From the NCBI RefSeq assembly GCF_051535235.1, contig NZ_JBPPLZ010000012.1, positions 5,381 to 69,380 on the forward strand: a stretch of DNA of 64,000 nt. Direction: 5' to 3'. Below are positions 28,543 through 38,097 of this stretch, piece by piece. Origin of the DNA: Nitrobacter sp051535235 (GTDB taxonomy: Bacteria; Pseudomonadota; Alphaproteobacteria; Rhizobiales; Xanthobacteraceae). Within the stretch, counting starts at the first letter, position 1, and every line of letters starts with the position of its first letter. Below the pieces are notes generated by a model. That model ran no database searches. It was not told the DNA's origin and saw nothing but the letters and a program-made list of their open reading frames with translations. Both the position numbers and the translations under genes were made by a program.

Positions 28543-29601
28543 ATGAAGCAGCTTCGCGACGTCGTCATTCGCACCGGACTTGAGGCGCTGTATTTCAGCG
28601 GCGCTCATCATCTGCTGCGACCAATGTTCGCGGGCATCGGAACGATCTTCATGCTGCACCACGTGCGGCCGCGCCGAGACAGTCCGTTCCAGCCCAATCG
28701 TCACCTGGAAGTAACCCCTGAATTTCTGCGCATGACGCTTGCCCATGTCCGCTCGCTCGGAATCGATATCGTGACCGCCGACGAGATGCATCGCCGCTTG
28801 AGCGAACGCGATTTCTCGCGACGGTTCGCCTGCTTCACCTTCGACGACGGCTATCGCGACAACCGCGACTTCGCGCTACCAGCGATGCGCGAATACGACG
28901 CGCCGCTCACGGTCTATGTCGCGAACGACTTCGCAGACTGGGCCGGTCGCATCTGGTGGATCACGCTCGAACGCATCATCGCGGTTGCCGACCGCATCGA
29001 CAGCACGATCGGAGACACGTCCATTCGTCTCGATGCCAGCACGGTCGAAAACAAGCAGGCTGCGTTCATTCAAATTCACGATCTGCTGCGCGCCCTGCCG
29101 GACGATCGCAACATCGCGCCCGCGATCAGCGAATTGTGCGCACGCCATGGCGTCGACGAGTCCGCTATCAGCCGGGAGTTGTGTCTGTCCTGGGACGAGC
29201 TGAAACCCTTCGCCGCCGATCCGCTGGTCACCATCGGCGCGCATACCATCAGCCACTGCAACCTCGCGAAGCGAAGCGAGCAGCAGGCGCTTCAGGAGAT
29301 GGCCGCCAGCCGGACCCGGATCGAAGCGGCCTTGCAGCGTCCAGTCGCCCACCTCGCCTATCCCTATGGCGATCGCCGCGCTGCAGGGCCGCGCGAGTTC
29401 GCTTTCGCCAGCGGGACCGGCTTCAAGACAGCCGTCACCACGCGACCCGGCATGATTTTTCCGGAAAATGCGGGGCATCCGACGGCGCTGCCGCGGATTT
29501 CCCTCAACGGAAATTATCAGACCGCCCGCGTCCTGCCGGTGCTGACGTCGGGCGCCGCCACCGCCATGTGGAACGGTTTCCGCCGCGTCGACGCCACGTA
29601 A
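28543..29601 (+). CDS. Polysaccharide deacetylase (NodB/CE4 domain)
   Basis: 352 aa, no signal peptide. Metal and catalytic motifs: TFDDGYRDN (motif 1 Asp pair) and GAHTISHCNL (motif 2 His-x-x-x-His), then LAYPYGD. Hydrolyses N- or O-acetyl groups of a glycan, probably in exopolysaccharide or lipopolysaccharide handling. An insertion between motifs 1 and 2 (about residues 130-215, helical) is longer than in simple CE4 enzymes. Confidence 0.9.
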   Translation: MKQLRDVVIRTGLEALYFSGAHHLLRPMFAGIGTIFMLHHVRPRRDSPFQPNRHLEVTPEFLRMTLAHVRSLGIDIVTADEMHRRLSERDFSRRFACFTFDDGYRDNRDFALPAMREYDAPLTVYVANDFADWAGRIWWITLERIIAVADRIDSTIGDTSIRLDASTVENKQAAFIQIHDLLRALPDDRNIAPAISELCARHGVDESAISRELCLSWDELKPFAADPLVTIGAHTISHCNLAKRSEQQALQEMAASRTRIEAALQRPVAHLAYPYGDRRAAGPREFAFASGTGFKTAVTTRPGMIFPENAGHPTALPRISLNGNYQTARVLPVLTSGAATAMWNGFRRVDAT

Positions 29602-29658
29602 CGACCCGCGGGCGCATGTGCAGGGGCACGTGCGGGGCCATCCGCCTCAACGTCAGTA

Positions 29659-31413
29659 TTACGCTGCCGGAACCGCCTCGGAGCCGCTCCAGGGCCGCGC
29701 CGGCGAAGCAAGACCGATCAACTGCCCCTGGATGTAGTCGCAGCCCCAGTCACGCAGCATGACGGCGGATTGCTCGTCCTGAACCCATTCGGCCACCGTC
29801 CTGATATCGAGCCGCCGCGCCAGATCGATCAGCGTCTGCACGAAAGCCCGATCGTCCGGAGAGCTTGCGATATTCTGCACGAACGCGCCGTCGACCTTGA
29901 CGATGTCCACGCCGAGCTTGCGCAGGTTGCGGAACGAGGTGTAGCCGGCGCCGAAATCGTCGATCGCAATCTGGCTGCCGAAGTTCTTCAACCGCGTGAC
30001 AAATTCCCTGACGCCGTCGATATCCTGAATCGCAACAGTTTCGGTGATCTCGACGATCAGGCGTTCGGCAACGCCGGGATGCGCGCCCATCAATGATTCG
30101 ATCGCCGCCCACCAGTCGGCATCCATCGTTGTCTCCGGCGAGATGTTGATGCTGAGCCGGACGCCGGGCGCTGCGGCGAGTTCGGCAATCACAAGCTCGA
30201 GCACGCGATGGTCGACGAGGCGGATCAGGCCCAGCTTCTCCGCGACCGGCACCACGTCCGGCGCGAGAAGGAACTGGCCGTTTTGCTGACGCATCCGCAC
30301 CAGGCACTCATAGAACGCCGGTTCGCGCGTGCGTGCATCGACCACGGGCTCGAAGGCGGTGAGGATGCGCCGCTCGTTCAGCGCGGTGACGATCTCGTCG
30401 GTGACCCGGATGTTGGTCCGTCGCTGCGCGTCTCGAGCGACATCGGGCCGCCATACCGCGAACGAGCCGCTGCGGCGGCTTTTGGCGGCTTCGAGGACTT
30501 CCTGGGCGCGATTGATCGCTTCATCGGCCGTGCGCGCGTAACGCGGGGCGAGGACCGCACCGATCGAGGCGGTGACCGAGACCGGCCCGGACCTGGTCGG
30601 CACGATCTCGTCGCGAATGCCGGCCAGAAGCCGCTCCGCGGCGACATTCATGTCGTCGCTCGTGCAGTTCATCAGGATCAGTCCGAACTTGTTCCCGGAG
30701 AAGCGGCCGAGCACGTCGCCGCCACGCAGGCGCGCGCGAATACGCTTCGCGATGTCGCCGATCACCTCGTCTGCGACATCGAAGCCGAAGGCATCGTTGA
30801 TGCGCGCAAGATGGTCGACGCCGAGCAGCAGGAACGCGAACGACGACCGATAGCGCGCCGCTTCCTCGATCGCAGCGGCGAGCGCGGCCGTCAGATGCGT
30901 GCGATTGAGTTCGCCGGTCAGGGCGTCGTTCTGCGACAGCCTGACAAGCTGCTCGTCGCGGGCGCGCCGCTCGTTCTCGAGCCGCACGATGCCTTCGACA
31001 CGCACCACCTTGCCGTCGGCACCGGCGAACCAGCAGCCGGATTCCTCGATCCATAGCATCGGCGCCGAGGCGCTGGCGCGCACGCCATATTCGATGCGGT
31101 AGGCCACGGCCTCCCCCGGGCGCCGCTCATGAGCCGTGGCCCGCAGGATATCGGCCCGGATCGACCCCGACGGCTCGATCAGCCGGGCCAGCCCGGCGCC
31201 GGTTGCGAGCGAGGCCGGCTCGATATCCCGGAAGATCGACACCGCCCCGTCGGTCCAGGTCATGCCATCGCTGGCCACATCCCAGACAAAGGCAGCCCCA
31301 CCAAGCGCGGCGAGAATGGACGAGACCTCCGGCCGGCCGGTCGGCCCGCCAGCAATCTGCGGCGTGCTTGCGCCGGGCGGAGACTTGGCTGCCGGTGAGG
31401 TCGCGGAGGTCAC
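29659..31413 (-). CDS. PAS/GGDEF/EAL protein, probable c-di-GMP phosphodiesterase
   Basis: 584 aa with no membrane helix. Order: low-complexity N-terminus, PAS-like region (about 50-165), GGDEF domain (about 175-335), EAL domain (about 345-580). The GGDEF active-site signature is replaced by SGNKF (GRFSGNKFGLIL), so cyclase activity is unlikely. The EAL domain keeps the key residues: YECLVRM in place of EAL, SINIS, IVEITET, AIDDFGAGYTSF, VKVDGAF and IQGQLIG. Likely degrades c-di-GMP, possibly with GTP control by the dead GGDEF. Start set at GTG 31413 with GAGG upstream; a start further upstream is possible. Confidence 0.87.
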   Translation of the reverse strand: MTSATSPAAKSPPGASTPQIAGGPTGRPEVSSILAALGGAAFVWDVASDGMTWTDGAVSIFRDIEPASLATGAGLARLIEPSGSIRADILRATAHERRPGEAVAYRIEYGVRASASAPMLWIEESGCWFAGADGKVVRVEGIVRLENERRARDEQLVRLSQNDALTGELNRTHLTAALAAAIEEAARYRSSFAFLLLGVDHLARINDAFGFDVADEVIGDIAKRIRARLRGGDVLGRFSGNKFGLILMNCTSDDMNVAAERLLAGIRDEIVPTRSGPVSVTASIGAVLAPRYARTADEAINRAQEVLEAAKSRRSGSFAVWRPDVARDAQRRTNIRVTDEIVTALNERRILTAFEPVVDARTREPAFYECLVRMRQQNGQFLLAPDVVPVAEKLGLIRLVDHRVLELVIAELAAAPGVRLSINISPETTMDADWWAAIESLMGAHPGVAERLIVEITETVAIQDIDGVREFVTRLKNFGSQIAIDDFGAGYTSFRNLRKLGVDIVKVDGAFVQNIASSPDDRAFVQTLIDLARRLDIRTVAEWVQDEQSAVMLRDWGCDYIQGQLIGLASPARPWSGSEAVPAA

Positions 31414-31626
31414 GGTCGCCTCATTTTGGGACGCAGACAGGTGATTCCATTTTGAAGCATAGGACCTCCCTGCCGCCAGGCAAAGCTCATAAACACCCGG
31501 AAAGCCGGTCCTTTGCCGCGGGACCCGGTTCACGCCGGCCCTTATGGCCCACGGCACGGCCCTTGCGAGGCCCATCGCAAAGGCGGATGTGGTGTCCCGA
31601 AACAGCACATCCCGGGTGGGATAACA

Positions 31627-31965
31627 ATGATGATCACGCAAACCGACCGCATCGCCGCAACCGCCGTCAATGCGCGGAACGACGACTTCGCGACAAGACG
31701 AGCAGGCGCCGCGGAGGCAACAGAAACAGCGAAGATAACGGAAATAACCGTCATCGCGCCCGCCGAGCGTCCGCCGGTTTCGCGATCCCCGGCGCGCCAT
31801 GACGCGTACTTCGTCACGCAACTGATCGCCATGGAGCAGCACAGCCCGCAAACGCGGGTGTTGCGCCGGGCCGAGCCGCAAGTTGCGCGCGCCGCCTATC
31901 ATTCAACGAACGAACAGAACCAGGACAACGCGCAAGCGGCTCCGCGGCTGCTGCGCGTCATTTAA
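31627..31965 (+). CDS. Hypothetical protein
   Basis: 112 aa from ATG 31627 (or 31630), preceded by GGGTGGGATAAC. Ala/Thr/Arg-rich and polar, no signal or membrane segment; a short hydrophobic core near YFVTQLIAMEQH. Divergent from the GGDEF/EAL gene. No family recognised. Confidence 0.5.
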   Translation: MMITQTDRIAATAVNARNDDFATRRAGAAEATETAKITEITVIAPAERPPVSRSPARHDAYFVTQLIAMEQHSPQTRVLRRAEPQVARAAYHSTNEQNQDNAQAAPRLLRVI

Positions 31966-32025
31966 GATCACGCTGATTTTGGGTCGAATCGACCCAGAAT
32001 CGTGAAAGTGGTCGATTCCAATATT

Positions 32026-32700
32026 TTAAGAAGCGGGCGGCAGGTTTGGCTTGGATTTGGAGGGCTCACCGGACGGTGTCGGCGTTCCGCTGCCCGGCTC
32101 GACGCCGGCCGCCGGAATGTCAGGAGGCTGCCCGTCCACGGGGCTTTCCAGATGAACGACCACCGTCTCCGGCGTGGTGGTCGCAACCGGTTCGGCGATG
32201 GACGCAACCGTTGGACCGCCGGACGCGAGCGGCGAAACAGAGGCCGGCGTGGAAACGGGCAGATCGAAACGCGGCTCGGACGCCGGGACCTCGGTGGCCG
32301 GTGGCGGGGGTACGGCCTTCGCGCGGGCCGGCCGCCGGGTCCGCAAGGCGATACCGGACAGGAAGTCCACCAGCGCCAGCAGCGTCAGCATGAAAAAGGT
32401 CGATGAACCGAACTGCGGCAGCATCACGAATTCCGCCGCGGCCGCGCCGAACACCACCAGCGCCAGCACATGGTCGGTGAGGTATTTGCCGCCGGCACGG
32501 GAGCTCTTGATGATCTCGAGCAGCAGGAGGACGATGCCGAGCGCAAGCAGCACGTCACCGAGCGCCACCGGCAACGCCACGCCAGACACCAGCGTCAACG
32601 TGAAAACGGGCTCCGTCAACAGGACGCCCGGCATCAGGAAGACGATGATGTTGCAGATCGCGAGAGGAATAAGGAGCAGCGGAAAACCGATCATGGACAT
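32026..32700 (-). CDS. Four-helix membrane protein with Pro-rich tail
   Basis: 224 aa from ATG 32700 (GGAGG 8 nt upstream). Residues 5-125 contain four hydrophobic segments (LLLIPLAICNIIVFLMPGVL, ALPVALGDVLLALGIVLLLL, VLALVVFGAAAAEFVML, FFMLTLLALVDFLSGIAL). The last 95 residues are Pro/Ala/Ser/Thr-rich and probably disordered in the cytosol. Recalls membrane proteins conserved in Nitrobacteraceae but with no known role. Confidence 0.72.
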   Translation of the reverse strand: MSMIGFPLLLIPLAICNIIVFLMPGVLLTEPVFTLTLVSGVALPVALGDVLLALGIVLLLLEIIKSSRAGGKYLTDHVLALVVFGAAAAEFVMLPQFGSSTFFMLTLLALVDFLSGIALRTRRPARAKAVPPPPATEVPASEPRFDLPVSTPASVSPLASGGPTVASIAEPVATTTPETVVVHLESPVDGQPPDIPAAGVEPGSGTPTPSGEPSKSKPNLPPAS

Positions 32701-32770
32701 CGGCAAAGCCTCCTTCATTCAAGCGGAAGGGCTGAATCGCGCCGAACCCACCCTGCCTTCTCGCTCCTTA

Positions 32771-32809
32771 TCCGGGTCATTTATTCCGGGTCATTTATTC
32801 CGGGTCATT
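32771..32809. repeat. Short tandem repeat, 14-bp unit
   Basis: TCCGGGTCATTTAT occurs twice head to tail (32771-32784, 32785-32798), followed by an 11-bp partial third unit. It sits between rpmF and the membrane-protein gene. Confidence 0.75.
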
Positions 32810-32847
32810 CCCGGCCTGTTGTCCCCGAGCCCAGAAATGAGGCCGGA

Positions 32848-33033
32848 TCAGGAGTCGCTCCTGGCCTTCAAAACCTGACGTCCCTTATACATGCCGGTCT
32901 TCAGATCGAGATGGTGAGGGCGTCGCAGTTCGCCGGAATCCTTGTCCTCGGCATAGGTCGGCTTTTTGATTGCGTCCGCCGAACGGCGCATGCCACGCCG
33001 CGAAGGCGATGTTTTTCTTCTTGGAACGGCCAT
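32848..33033 (-). CDS. rpmF: 50S ribosomal protein L32
   Basis: 61 aa. MAVPRRKTSPSRRGMRRSAD is the universal L32 N-terminus and HHLDLKTGMYKGRQVL the alphaproteobacterial C-terminus. This version has no zinc-binding Cys, as usual for the group. Start ATG 33033 has AAGGA upstream; the longer in-frame extension is not coding. Confidence 0.96.
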   Translation of the reverse strand: MAVPRRKTSPSRRGMRRSADAIKKPTYAEDKDSGELRRPHHLDLKTGMYKGRQVLKARSDS

Positions 33034-33192
33034 GTCGGGGTCCTTGCAGAATGTTGTTGTCGGATTTTCCGGATGACGCCTGCGGATAGGCGCGCCCGCC
33101 CGAATGCGGGGGCTGAATGCTGTAAGTTGGGGCTTATAATGGAAGGAAAGCGCCAAAGCTAGGGCTGCAAACCGTCAAAATCGCCGCAAATC

Positions 33193-33873
33193 TCAGGAGC
33201 TACCATTGTCGCGCCAGCAGATGCGCAGTTCGGCGGCCTTTGCCCGGACCATATAGGTTCCGGCCAGCCGGCGCACCCCGGGACCGGGTTTTCGGGCGCT
33301 GCGCCTGACCGGATTGGGCAGGATCGCGGCCATGAGGGCTGCTTCGCGGGCCGTCAGACTGGCGGCGGAGCGCCCGAAAGCGTAGCGGGAACCGGCCTCG
33401 GCCCCGAACTGCCCGCCCGGACCCCATTCGGCGATATTCAGATAGATTTCGAGGATCCTTTGCTTGGGCACCACGGCGTCGATCCACATCGCCAGCGGAA
33501 ATTCCAGCGCCTTGCGGATCAGGCTGCGTCCCGGCCACAGGAACAGATTTTTCGCGACCTGCTGCGTGATGGTCGACCCGCCGCGCGTCATCTCGCCGTC
33601 CTCGGCATCGTCGATCACCTCCCGCAGCGAGTCCCAGTCGATGCCGTGGTGGCTGCAGAATTTGGCATCCTCCGACGCGATCACCGAGCGCGGCAGCGCT
33701 GGCGACATCGCCGCGAAATCGATCCACTGCCGCGACATCGGTGCGCCGGAGAGCTTGCGCCATATCATCAGCGTCGAGACCGGATGGCCGGCCCGGTACA
33801 GCGGCGTCAGCAAATAGGGCAAAAGAAGCAGGCCGACGAGGGCCAGCAGCGTGAGACGGATCGCCCGCCGCAT
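33193..33873 (-). CDS. mtgA: Monofunctional peptidoglycan transglycosylase
   Basis: 226 aa GT51 enzyme that polymerises lipid II into glycan strands, anchored by an N-terminal helix (LTLLALVGLLLLPYLLTPLY). Catalytic motifs: ASEDAKFCSHHGIDWDSL with the essential Glu, GGSTITQQVAKNLFLW, and EIYLNIAEWGPGGQFGAEAG. ATG 33873 is preferred to a TTG at 33906. Confidence 0.95.
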   Translation of the reverse strand: MRRAIRLTLLALVGLLLLPYLLTPLYRAGHPVSTLMIWRKLSGAPMSRQWIDFAAMSPALPRSVIASEDAKFCSHHGIDWDSLREVIDDAEDGEMTRGGSTITQQVAKNLFLWPGRSLIRKALEFPLAMWIDAVVPKQRILEIYLNIAEWGPGGQFGAEAGSRYAFGRSAASLTAREAALMAAILPNPVRRSARKPGPGVRRLAGTYMVRAKAAELRICWRDNGSS

Positions 33874-34272
33874 CAGGTCGCAGCGCCTTCGGCGATGGAC
33901 CGGCAAACGGATTCAGCCGATCCGCCAAGCAGACCATGAATCAGACCGCGGTTGACGGCAGAGCCGGCGAAAGCTGGCATCGAAAACTCCTTCTTGCCGG
34001 ATCATATCACGGCCGAACCGGCATATTGCCGGATCGGACGGAATTGACGAAGCCGGTGTCATGGAGGATTGTCCGGCCCGATCGACCTAAAAGGGCTGTT
34101 GAGCCTGGTTGTCATTCCCGAAGCCGCGTCAGCGGGTATCCGGAATCCCGTACCACGAGGGGAATTCGTGAATACTGGATTCCGGGTTGGTCGCTTCGCG
34201 GCCCCCCGAAATGGCACAGGAAAGAGACCCAGATCGTTTTTTATTCGTGTTCTATTCTTGGAGCCCTTCTTG
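33874..34272. repeat. Gene-free interval with an intergenic palindrome
   Basis: 399 bp between the divergent mtgA and ispA genes. It holds 9-bp inverted arms CCGGAATCC (34140-34148) and GGATTCCGG (34177-34185), with a smaller CACGA/TCGTG pair between them, resembling the short palindromic elements scattered in genomes of this family. No small gene was recognised. Confidence 0.5.
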
Positions 34273-35199
34273 ATGACGTCCGGACTTTCATCCGCCGATT
34301 TCGCCAAACGCCTCGACAGGACGGCGGACGAAACCGAGGGCCTGCTGGGCAAATTGCTAGCCGATACGGTGTTGCCCGACGAGATCGCGCGCCCGAAGCG
34401 GCTGATGGACGCCATGCGCTATTCCTCGCTCGACGGCGGCAAGCGGCTGCGGCCGTTTTTGGTGGTCGAAAGCTCGGCGGTGTTCGAAGTTCCGCGCGAC
34501 GCCGCACTGCTCGCCGGCGCGGCGCTCGAATGCATCCATTGTTACTCGCTGATCCATGACGACCTGCCGGCGATGGACAACAGCGACCTTCGCCGCGGAC
34601 GGCCGACCCTGCACAAGACCACCGACGACGCCACGGCAATCCTCGCTGGCGACGGACTGCTGACGCTCGCCTTCGACATCATCACCCGCGACGAGGTCCA
34701 CAAGGATCCCGCTGTCCGCCTGGCACTGACGCGCGCGCTGGCGCGCGCCGCCGGCATTGGCGGCATGGTCGGCGGACAGATGCTCGACCTCGCCGGCGAA
34801 GGGCGCTTCGGCGATCGCGAGCCGGTGGATGTGGCGCGCTTGCAGCAGATGAAGACGGGTGCCCTGCTCCGCTACGGCTGTGTCGCCGGCGCCCTGCTCG
34901 GCCAGGCCTCGCAGAAAGACTATCAGGCGCTCGATACGTATGGCCGCGCGCTCGGCGAAGCGTTCCAGATCGCCGACGACCTTCTCGACGTCGAAGGCGA
35001 TGCGACTGCGCTCGGCAAGCCGGCCGGCGCCGACGCCGCGCTCGGCAAGACGACTTTCGTCACCCAGCTCGGCATCGACGGCGCCAAGCAACGCGTCCGC
35101 GACCTTCTGTCGAAGGCGGACGAGGCATTGTCGGTGTTCGGCGCGCGCGGCGACGTGCTGCGCGCCACGGCGCATTTCGTCGCCGCCCGCAAGAACTGA
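34273..35199 (+). CDS. ispA: Polyprenyl (farnesyl/geranylgeranyl) diphosphate synthase
   Basis: 308 aa. First Asp-rich motif DDLPAMD in YSLIHDDLPAMDNSDLRRG, second motif DDLLD in FQIADDLLDVEG, plus GGKRLRPFLV. Joins IPP with allylic diphosphates; the residues before the first motif (ECIHCYSL) suit an FPP-type enzyme, but chain length cannot be fixed by eye. Start ATG 34273. Followed 9 bp later by a DUF1345 gene. Confidence 0.93.
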   Translation: MTSGLSSADFAKRLDRTADETEGLLGKLLADTVLPDEIARPKRLMDAMRYSSLDGGKRLRPFLVVESSAVFEVPRDAALLAGAALECIHCYSLIHDDLPAMDNSDLRRGRPTLHKTTDDATAILAGDGLLTLAFDIITRDEVHKDPAVRLALTRALARAAGIGGMVGGQMLDLAGEGRFGDREPVDVARLQQMKTGALLRYGCVAGALLGQASQKDYQALDTYGRALGEAFQIADDLLDVEGDATALGKPAGADAALGKTTFVTQLGIDGAKQRVRDLLSKADEALSVFGARGDVLRATAHFVAARKN

Positions 35200-35208
35200 A
35201 GGGTCGCG

Positions 35209-35901
35209 ATGGCGGGCAAGGACGCCGACGAGGAATTCTTGCTTCGCTTCAGAAAGCTGCCGAGGCCGGTGCGCCTGGTCTACGCCCGGCTGCGCACCTT
35301 CATCGCCGTCGCAGTCGGCGTCGTCGCCTACCTGCTGCTGCCGCATTCGCTGCGGCCGGTGACGCGACTGCTGATCGGCTGGGACGTTTTCGCCGCGCTC
35401 TATCTCATCCTGGTCTTCACCGTGGTGTTCGGCAGCGGCCTCGCCCACATCCGCCGCAACGCCCGGCTTCAGGACGACGGCCGCTTCGTGATCCTGCTGG
35501 TGACTGCGATCGGCGCGTTCGCCAGCATTGCCGCGATCGTGTTCGAGCTCGGCGACCACAACCACAGCGCACCGGAACTGGCGCTGGCGACGCTCACCAT
35601 CGCGCTGTCATGGGCGGCGGTACACACCACCTTCGCGCTGCACTACGCGTACGAATACTATCGGGCGGCCAAACCCGGCGGCCTCGCCTTTCCAAGCGAC
35701 AAGGACGATACGCCCGAAGACCCGGACTACTGGGATTTCGTCTACTTCTCCTTCGTGATCGGCATGACCGCGCAGGTGTCCGATGTCGGCATCACCGACA
35801 AGATCATCCGGCGTACCGCAGCGGCGCATGGCGTGATCTCGTTCGTCTTCAACACGGCGCTGCTCGCGCTGATGGTCAATATCGCAGCCAGCGCAATCTG
35901 A
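35209..35901 (+). CDS. DUF1345 family membrane protein
   Basis: 230 aa, five hydrophobic segments. DUF1345 hallmarks: ALSWAAVHTTFALHYAYEYY, DYWDFVYFSFVIGMTAQVSD and the C-terminal SFVFNTALLALMVN. Role unknown. Ten bases after ispA on the same strand, so probably in its operon. Confidence 0.92.
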   Translation: MAGKDADEEFLLRFRKLPRPVRLVYARLRTFIAVAVGVVAYLLLPHSLRPVTRLLIGWDVFAALYLILVFTVVFGSGLAHIRRNARLQDDGRFVILLVTAIGAFASIAAIVFELGDHNHSAPELALATLTIALSWAAVHTTFALHYAYEYYRAAKPGGLAFPSDKDDTPEDPDYWDFVYFSFVIGMTAQVSDVGITDKIIRRTAAAHGVISFVFNTALLALMVNIAASAI

Positions 35902-35936
35902 CTATTGGCAGACAGCGCCGACCCGGACCGGCGCGT

Positions 35937-37853
35937 TTAGTTACATATCTCCATATTGCTGCCACCGCCAAGAACACCACCGCCCTGCGCGGTGGTGCGG
36001 AACTCGATCCGGCAGCCGCGCTTGATCGGATGGCAGGTATGATCGTCGCAGACGACGCCGCCTTGTTCCGGCTTCGCGCTCGCGCGGCTCCGCAGCCTGG
36101 GCGCGGCGGCTTGCGGCGCATCCAGTTCGTCGTTGAAGCGGCCGCGGCCGGCGCGGCGGGGGCGACGATCATCGCGCTCGCGCGATGCGGAAGGCGCCTT
36201 GCGTTCCTTCCGCGCGACGCATTCGTTGTCGTCGTTGAGCACCTTGCCCTCGCCACAGGCGATCTTCGCACAGGCATCGCCATCGGCCTTGTAGCCATGA
36301 CGGCAGATCAGCGGACAGACGCGTGCGGTCTTGCCCTTGATGACGCCAAGCGTATCGAGGCTGGCGACCTTCACGTCCAGCTTCGCATCGGCATGGCGAT
36401 TGAAATTTTCGAGCGACAGCCGGGATGCCTTGCCCCACTCGCCGTCGGCCGATCCGTTGAAACAGCCGACACGCCGCAATTCGATCTGCACCGATTTGTT
36501 GATCTCAACGGCCGACAAGGCCGGCTGCGCGACAGGCTCGGCGGCCGGCGACAGCGAGGCTGTCTGCTGCGCCGGCGCCTGTGAGGCCGGCGGCGCTGAG
36601 GATGATGCGGATACATCGGCCTGGCTTGGGCTGCGGGCCTGCATGGTCGAGTTCACCGCCACCTTGGCGGCCTGTGTGTCGGCGGCACGTTCGGCCGCCT
36701 CGCGCGACTGCTCCGCCGCATCCACTTTCGCCTGCTTGATCCGCTTCGCCTGTTCGGCGGCGATCCTGGCATCTTCCGCAGTCTTGGCGGCGGCGGCGGC
36801 CTTGGCCATTTCGGCCTGTTTCGCACCTTCTGCCGCGAGGCGCGCTTTTTCCTCCGCGGTCTCGCGCGCCTTCGCGGTCGCGGCAAGACGCGTATCCTCC
36901 GCGACGATCTTGTCGATCTGGCCTTTGGCGAGATCGGCATAGAAGCCGGTCGGATAGCTCTTCAGGAAGGTGTCCCACGCAGCGCGCGTCCCAAGCTGTA
37001 GCGACAATTCATAATCGCGGCGAGCGTCGGCGCGGGCGTCGGGAACGGGAGCAGCCGACGCGGAAGGCGCGGCCTTGACCGGCACCAGCGGCACGTCCTC
37101 TCCGCCAAGCGAACCGTAGACGTACGGCTCCTGTCGGTTGTTGGTGACCTTGAGCACGTCGTCGCGCACAAAGCCGAACGCCTTGCGCACGTCGAGACCG
37201 GGGGTCGCGATATGCCGCACCAGCGCATCGGTGAAGGGGCTGTTCTTGCTGTCGCCATCGGCCGCAGTCGAACCGGCCTTGGCCGCATAGGCGATCAGCG
37301 TGTTCGGCGAAGTCGGCTCCACCTTGGCGAGGCCGCGGCCGACCGAGCGCATGCTGACCTTTTTCATGGTCTTGTTGAACGGATTGTCGCGGCACGCGTC
37401 GAGAATCACCAGCCGCAACCGCTTGGCGGATTCCACGGCGACCAGCACGCGATCCAGCGACACCGCCTCGTCGTAGACATCGGTGTCGCGCTGGAGCGCC
37501 GCGTCGACAGGAATCAGATAGTTCGTGCCCTCCACCTCGATGCCGTGGCCGGCATAGTAGATCACGGCCATGTCGGCGTTGCGCGCCTTGTCGCCGAAGT
37601 CGCGCAGCGCCCGCCGCATGTCGGCCCCGGTCAGATCGTGGCGTGCATCGACCACATCGAAGCCCGCCTGTTTCAGGGTCTGGGCGAAAGCGGCTGCGTC
37701 ATTGTCGGGATTGGCGAGTTGCGGAACGTTGCGGTATTGGGAGTTGCCGATCACCAGCGCCACGCGGGTCGACGCCGTGGCCGCCTGACAGGCCAGCACC
37801 GGAACCGCGACAAACAAAAATCCGAACAAACCGAGATATCGTCGCAAGCCCAT
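35937..37853 (-). CDS. Secreted caspase-like (C14) peptidase, metacaspase family
   Basis: 638 aa. Signal peptide from ATG 37853 (LGLFGFLFVAVPVLACQAA). Caspase fold at about 25-265 with catalytic His in VIYYAGHGIE and catalytic Cys in VILDACRDNPF. Then a polar Ala/Lys/Glu coiled coil (about 320-420), an Ala/Ser/Pro linker, and a Cys-rich C-terminal region with CPLICRHGYKADGDACAKIAC, probably disulfide-bonded outside the cytoplasm. Such proteins recur in Nitrobacteraceae; substrates are unknown. Convergent with DUF1345. Confidence 0.9.
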   Translation of the reverse strand: MGLRRYLGLFGFLFVAVPVLACQAATASTRVALVIGNSQYRNVPQLANPDNDAAAFAQTLKQAGFDVVDARHDLTGADMRRALRDFGDKARNADMAVIYYAGHGIEVEGTNYLIPVDAALQRDTDVYDEAVSLDRVLVAVESAKRLRLVILDACRDNPFNKTMKKVSMRSVGRGLAKVEPTSPNTLIAYAAKAGSTAADGDSKNSPFTDALVRHIATPGLDVRKAFGFVRDDVLKVTNNRQEPYVYGSLGGEDVPLVPVKAAPSASAAPVPDARADARRDYELSLQLGTRAAWDTFLKSYPTGFYADLAKGQIDKIVAEDTRLAATAKARETAEEKARLAAEGAKQAEMAKAAAAAKTAEDARIAAEQAKRIKQAKVDAAEQSREAAERAADTQAAKVAVNSTMQARSPSQADVSASSSAPPASQAPAQQTASLSPAAEPVAQPALSAVEINKSVQIELRRVGCFNGSADGEWGKASRLSLENFNRHADAKLDVKVASLDTLGVIKGKTARVCPLICRHGYKADGDACAKIACGEGKVLNDDNECVARKERKAPSASRERDDRRPRRAGRGRFNDELDAPQAAAPRLRSRASAKPEQGGVVCDDHTCHPIKRGCRIEFRTTAQGGGVLGGGSNMEICN

Positions 37854-38097
37854 GGCGGCACGTCCTGATCGTTCATTCATATCACACTCGCCGCTTTACC
37901 TGAAATCAAGGCCCGGCTTTGTGAACCAGGTCACAATCGACAGTGAGTACATGCTCCAGGTCGAGTCCTTCCATACCGGAATAGGACGCCGGCAACCCAC
38001 AAAACGTTCAAGCGGCGCAGGCCAAACCATGGCTTGCGCGACGCCACGTTTACGCGGCTCGGCAAGGTTGCTATAGGCAACCAACGGACCGGGCAGA

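Noticed and set aside
32771..32809. Tandem 14-bp units as a CRISPR array
   Set aside because: Units are head to tail without spacers and there are no cas genes in the window.
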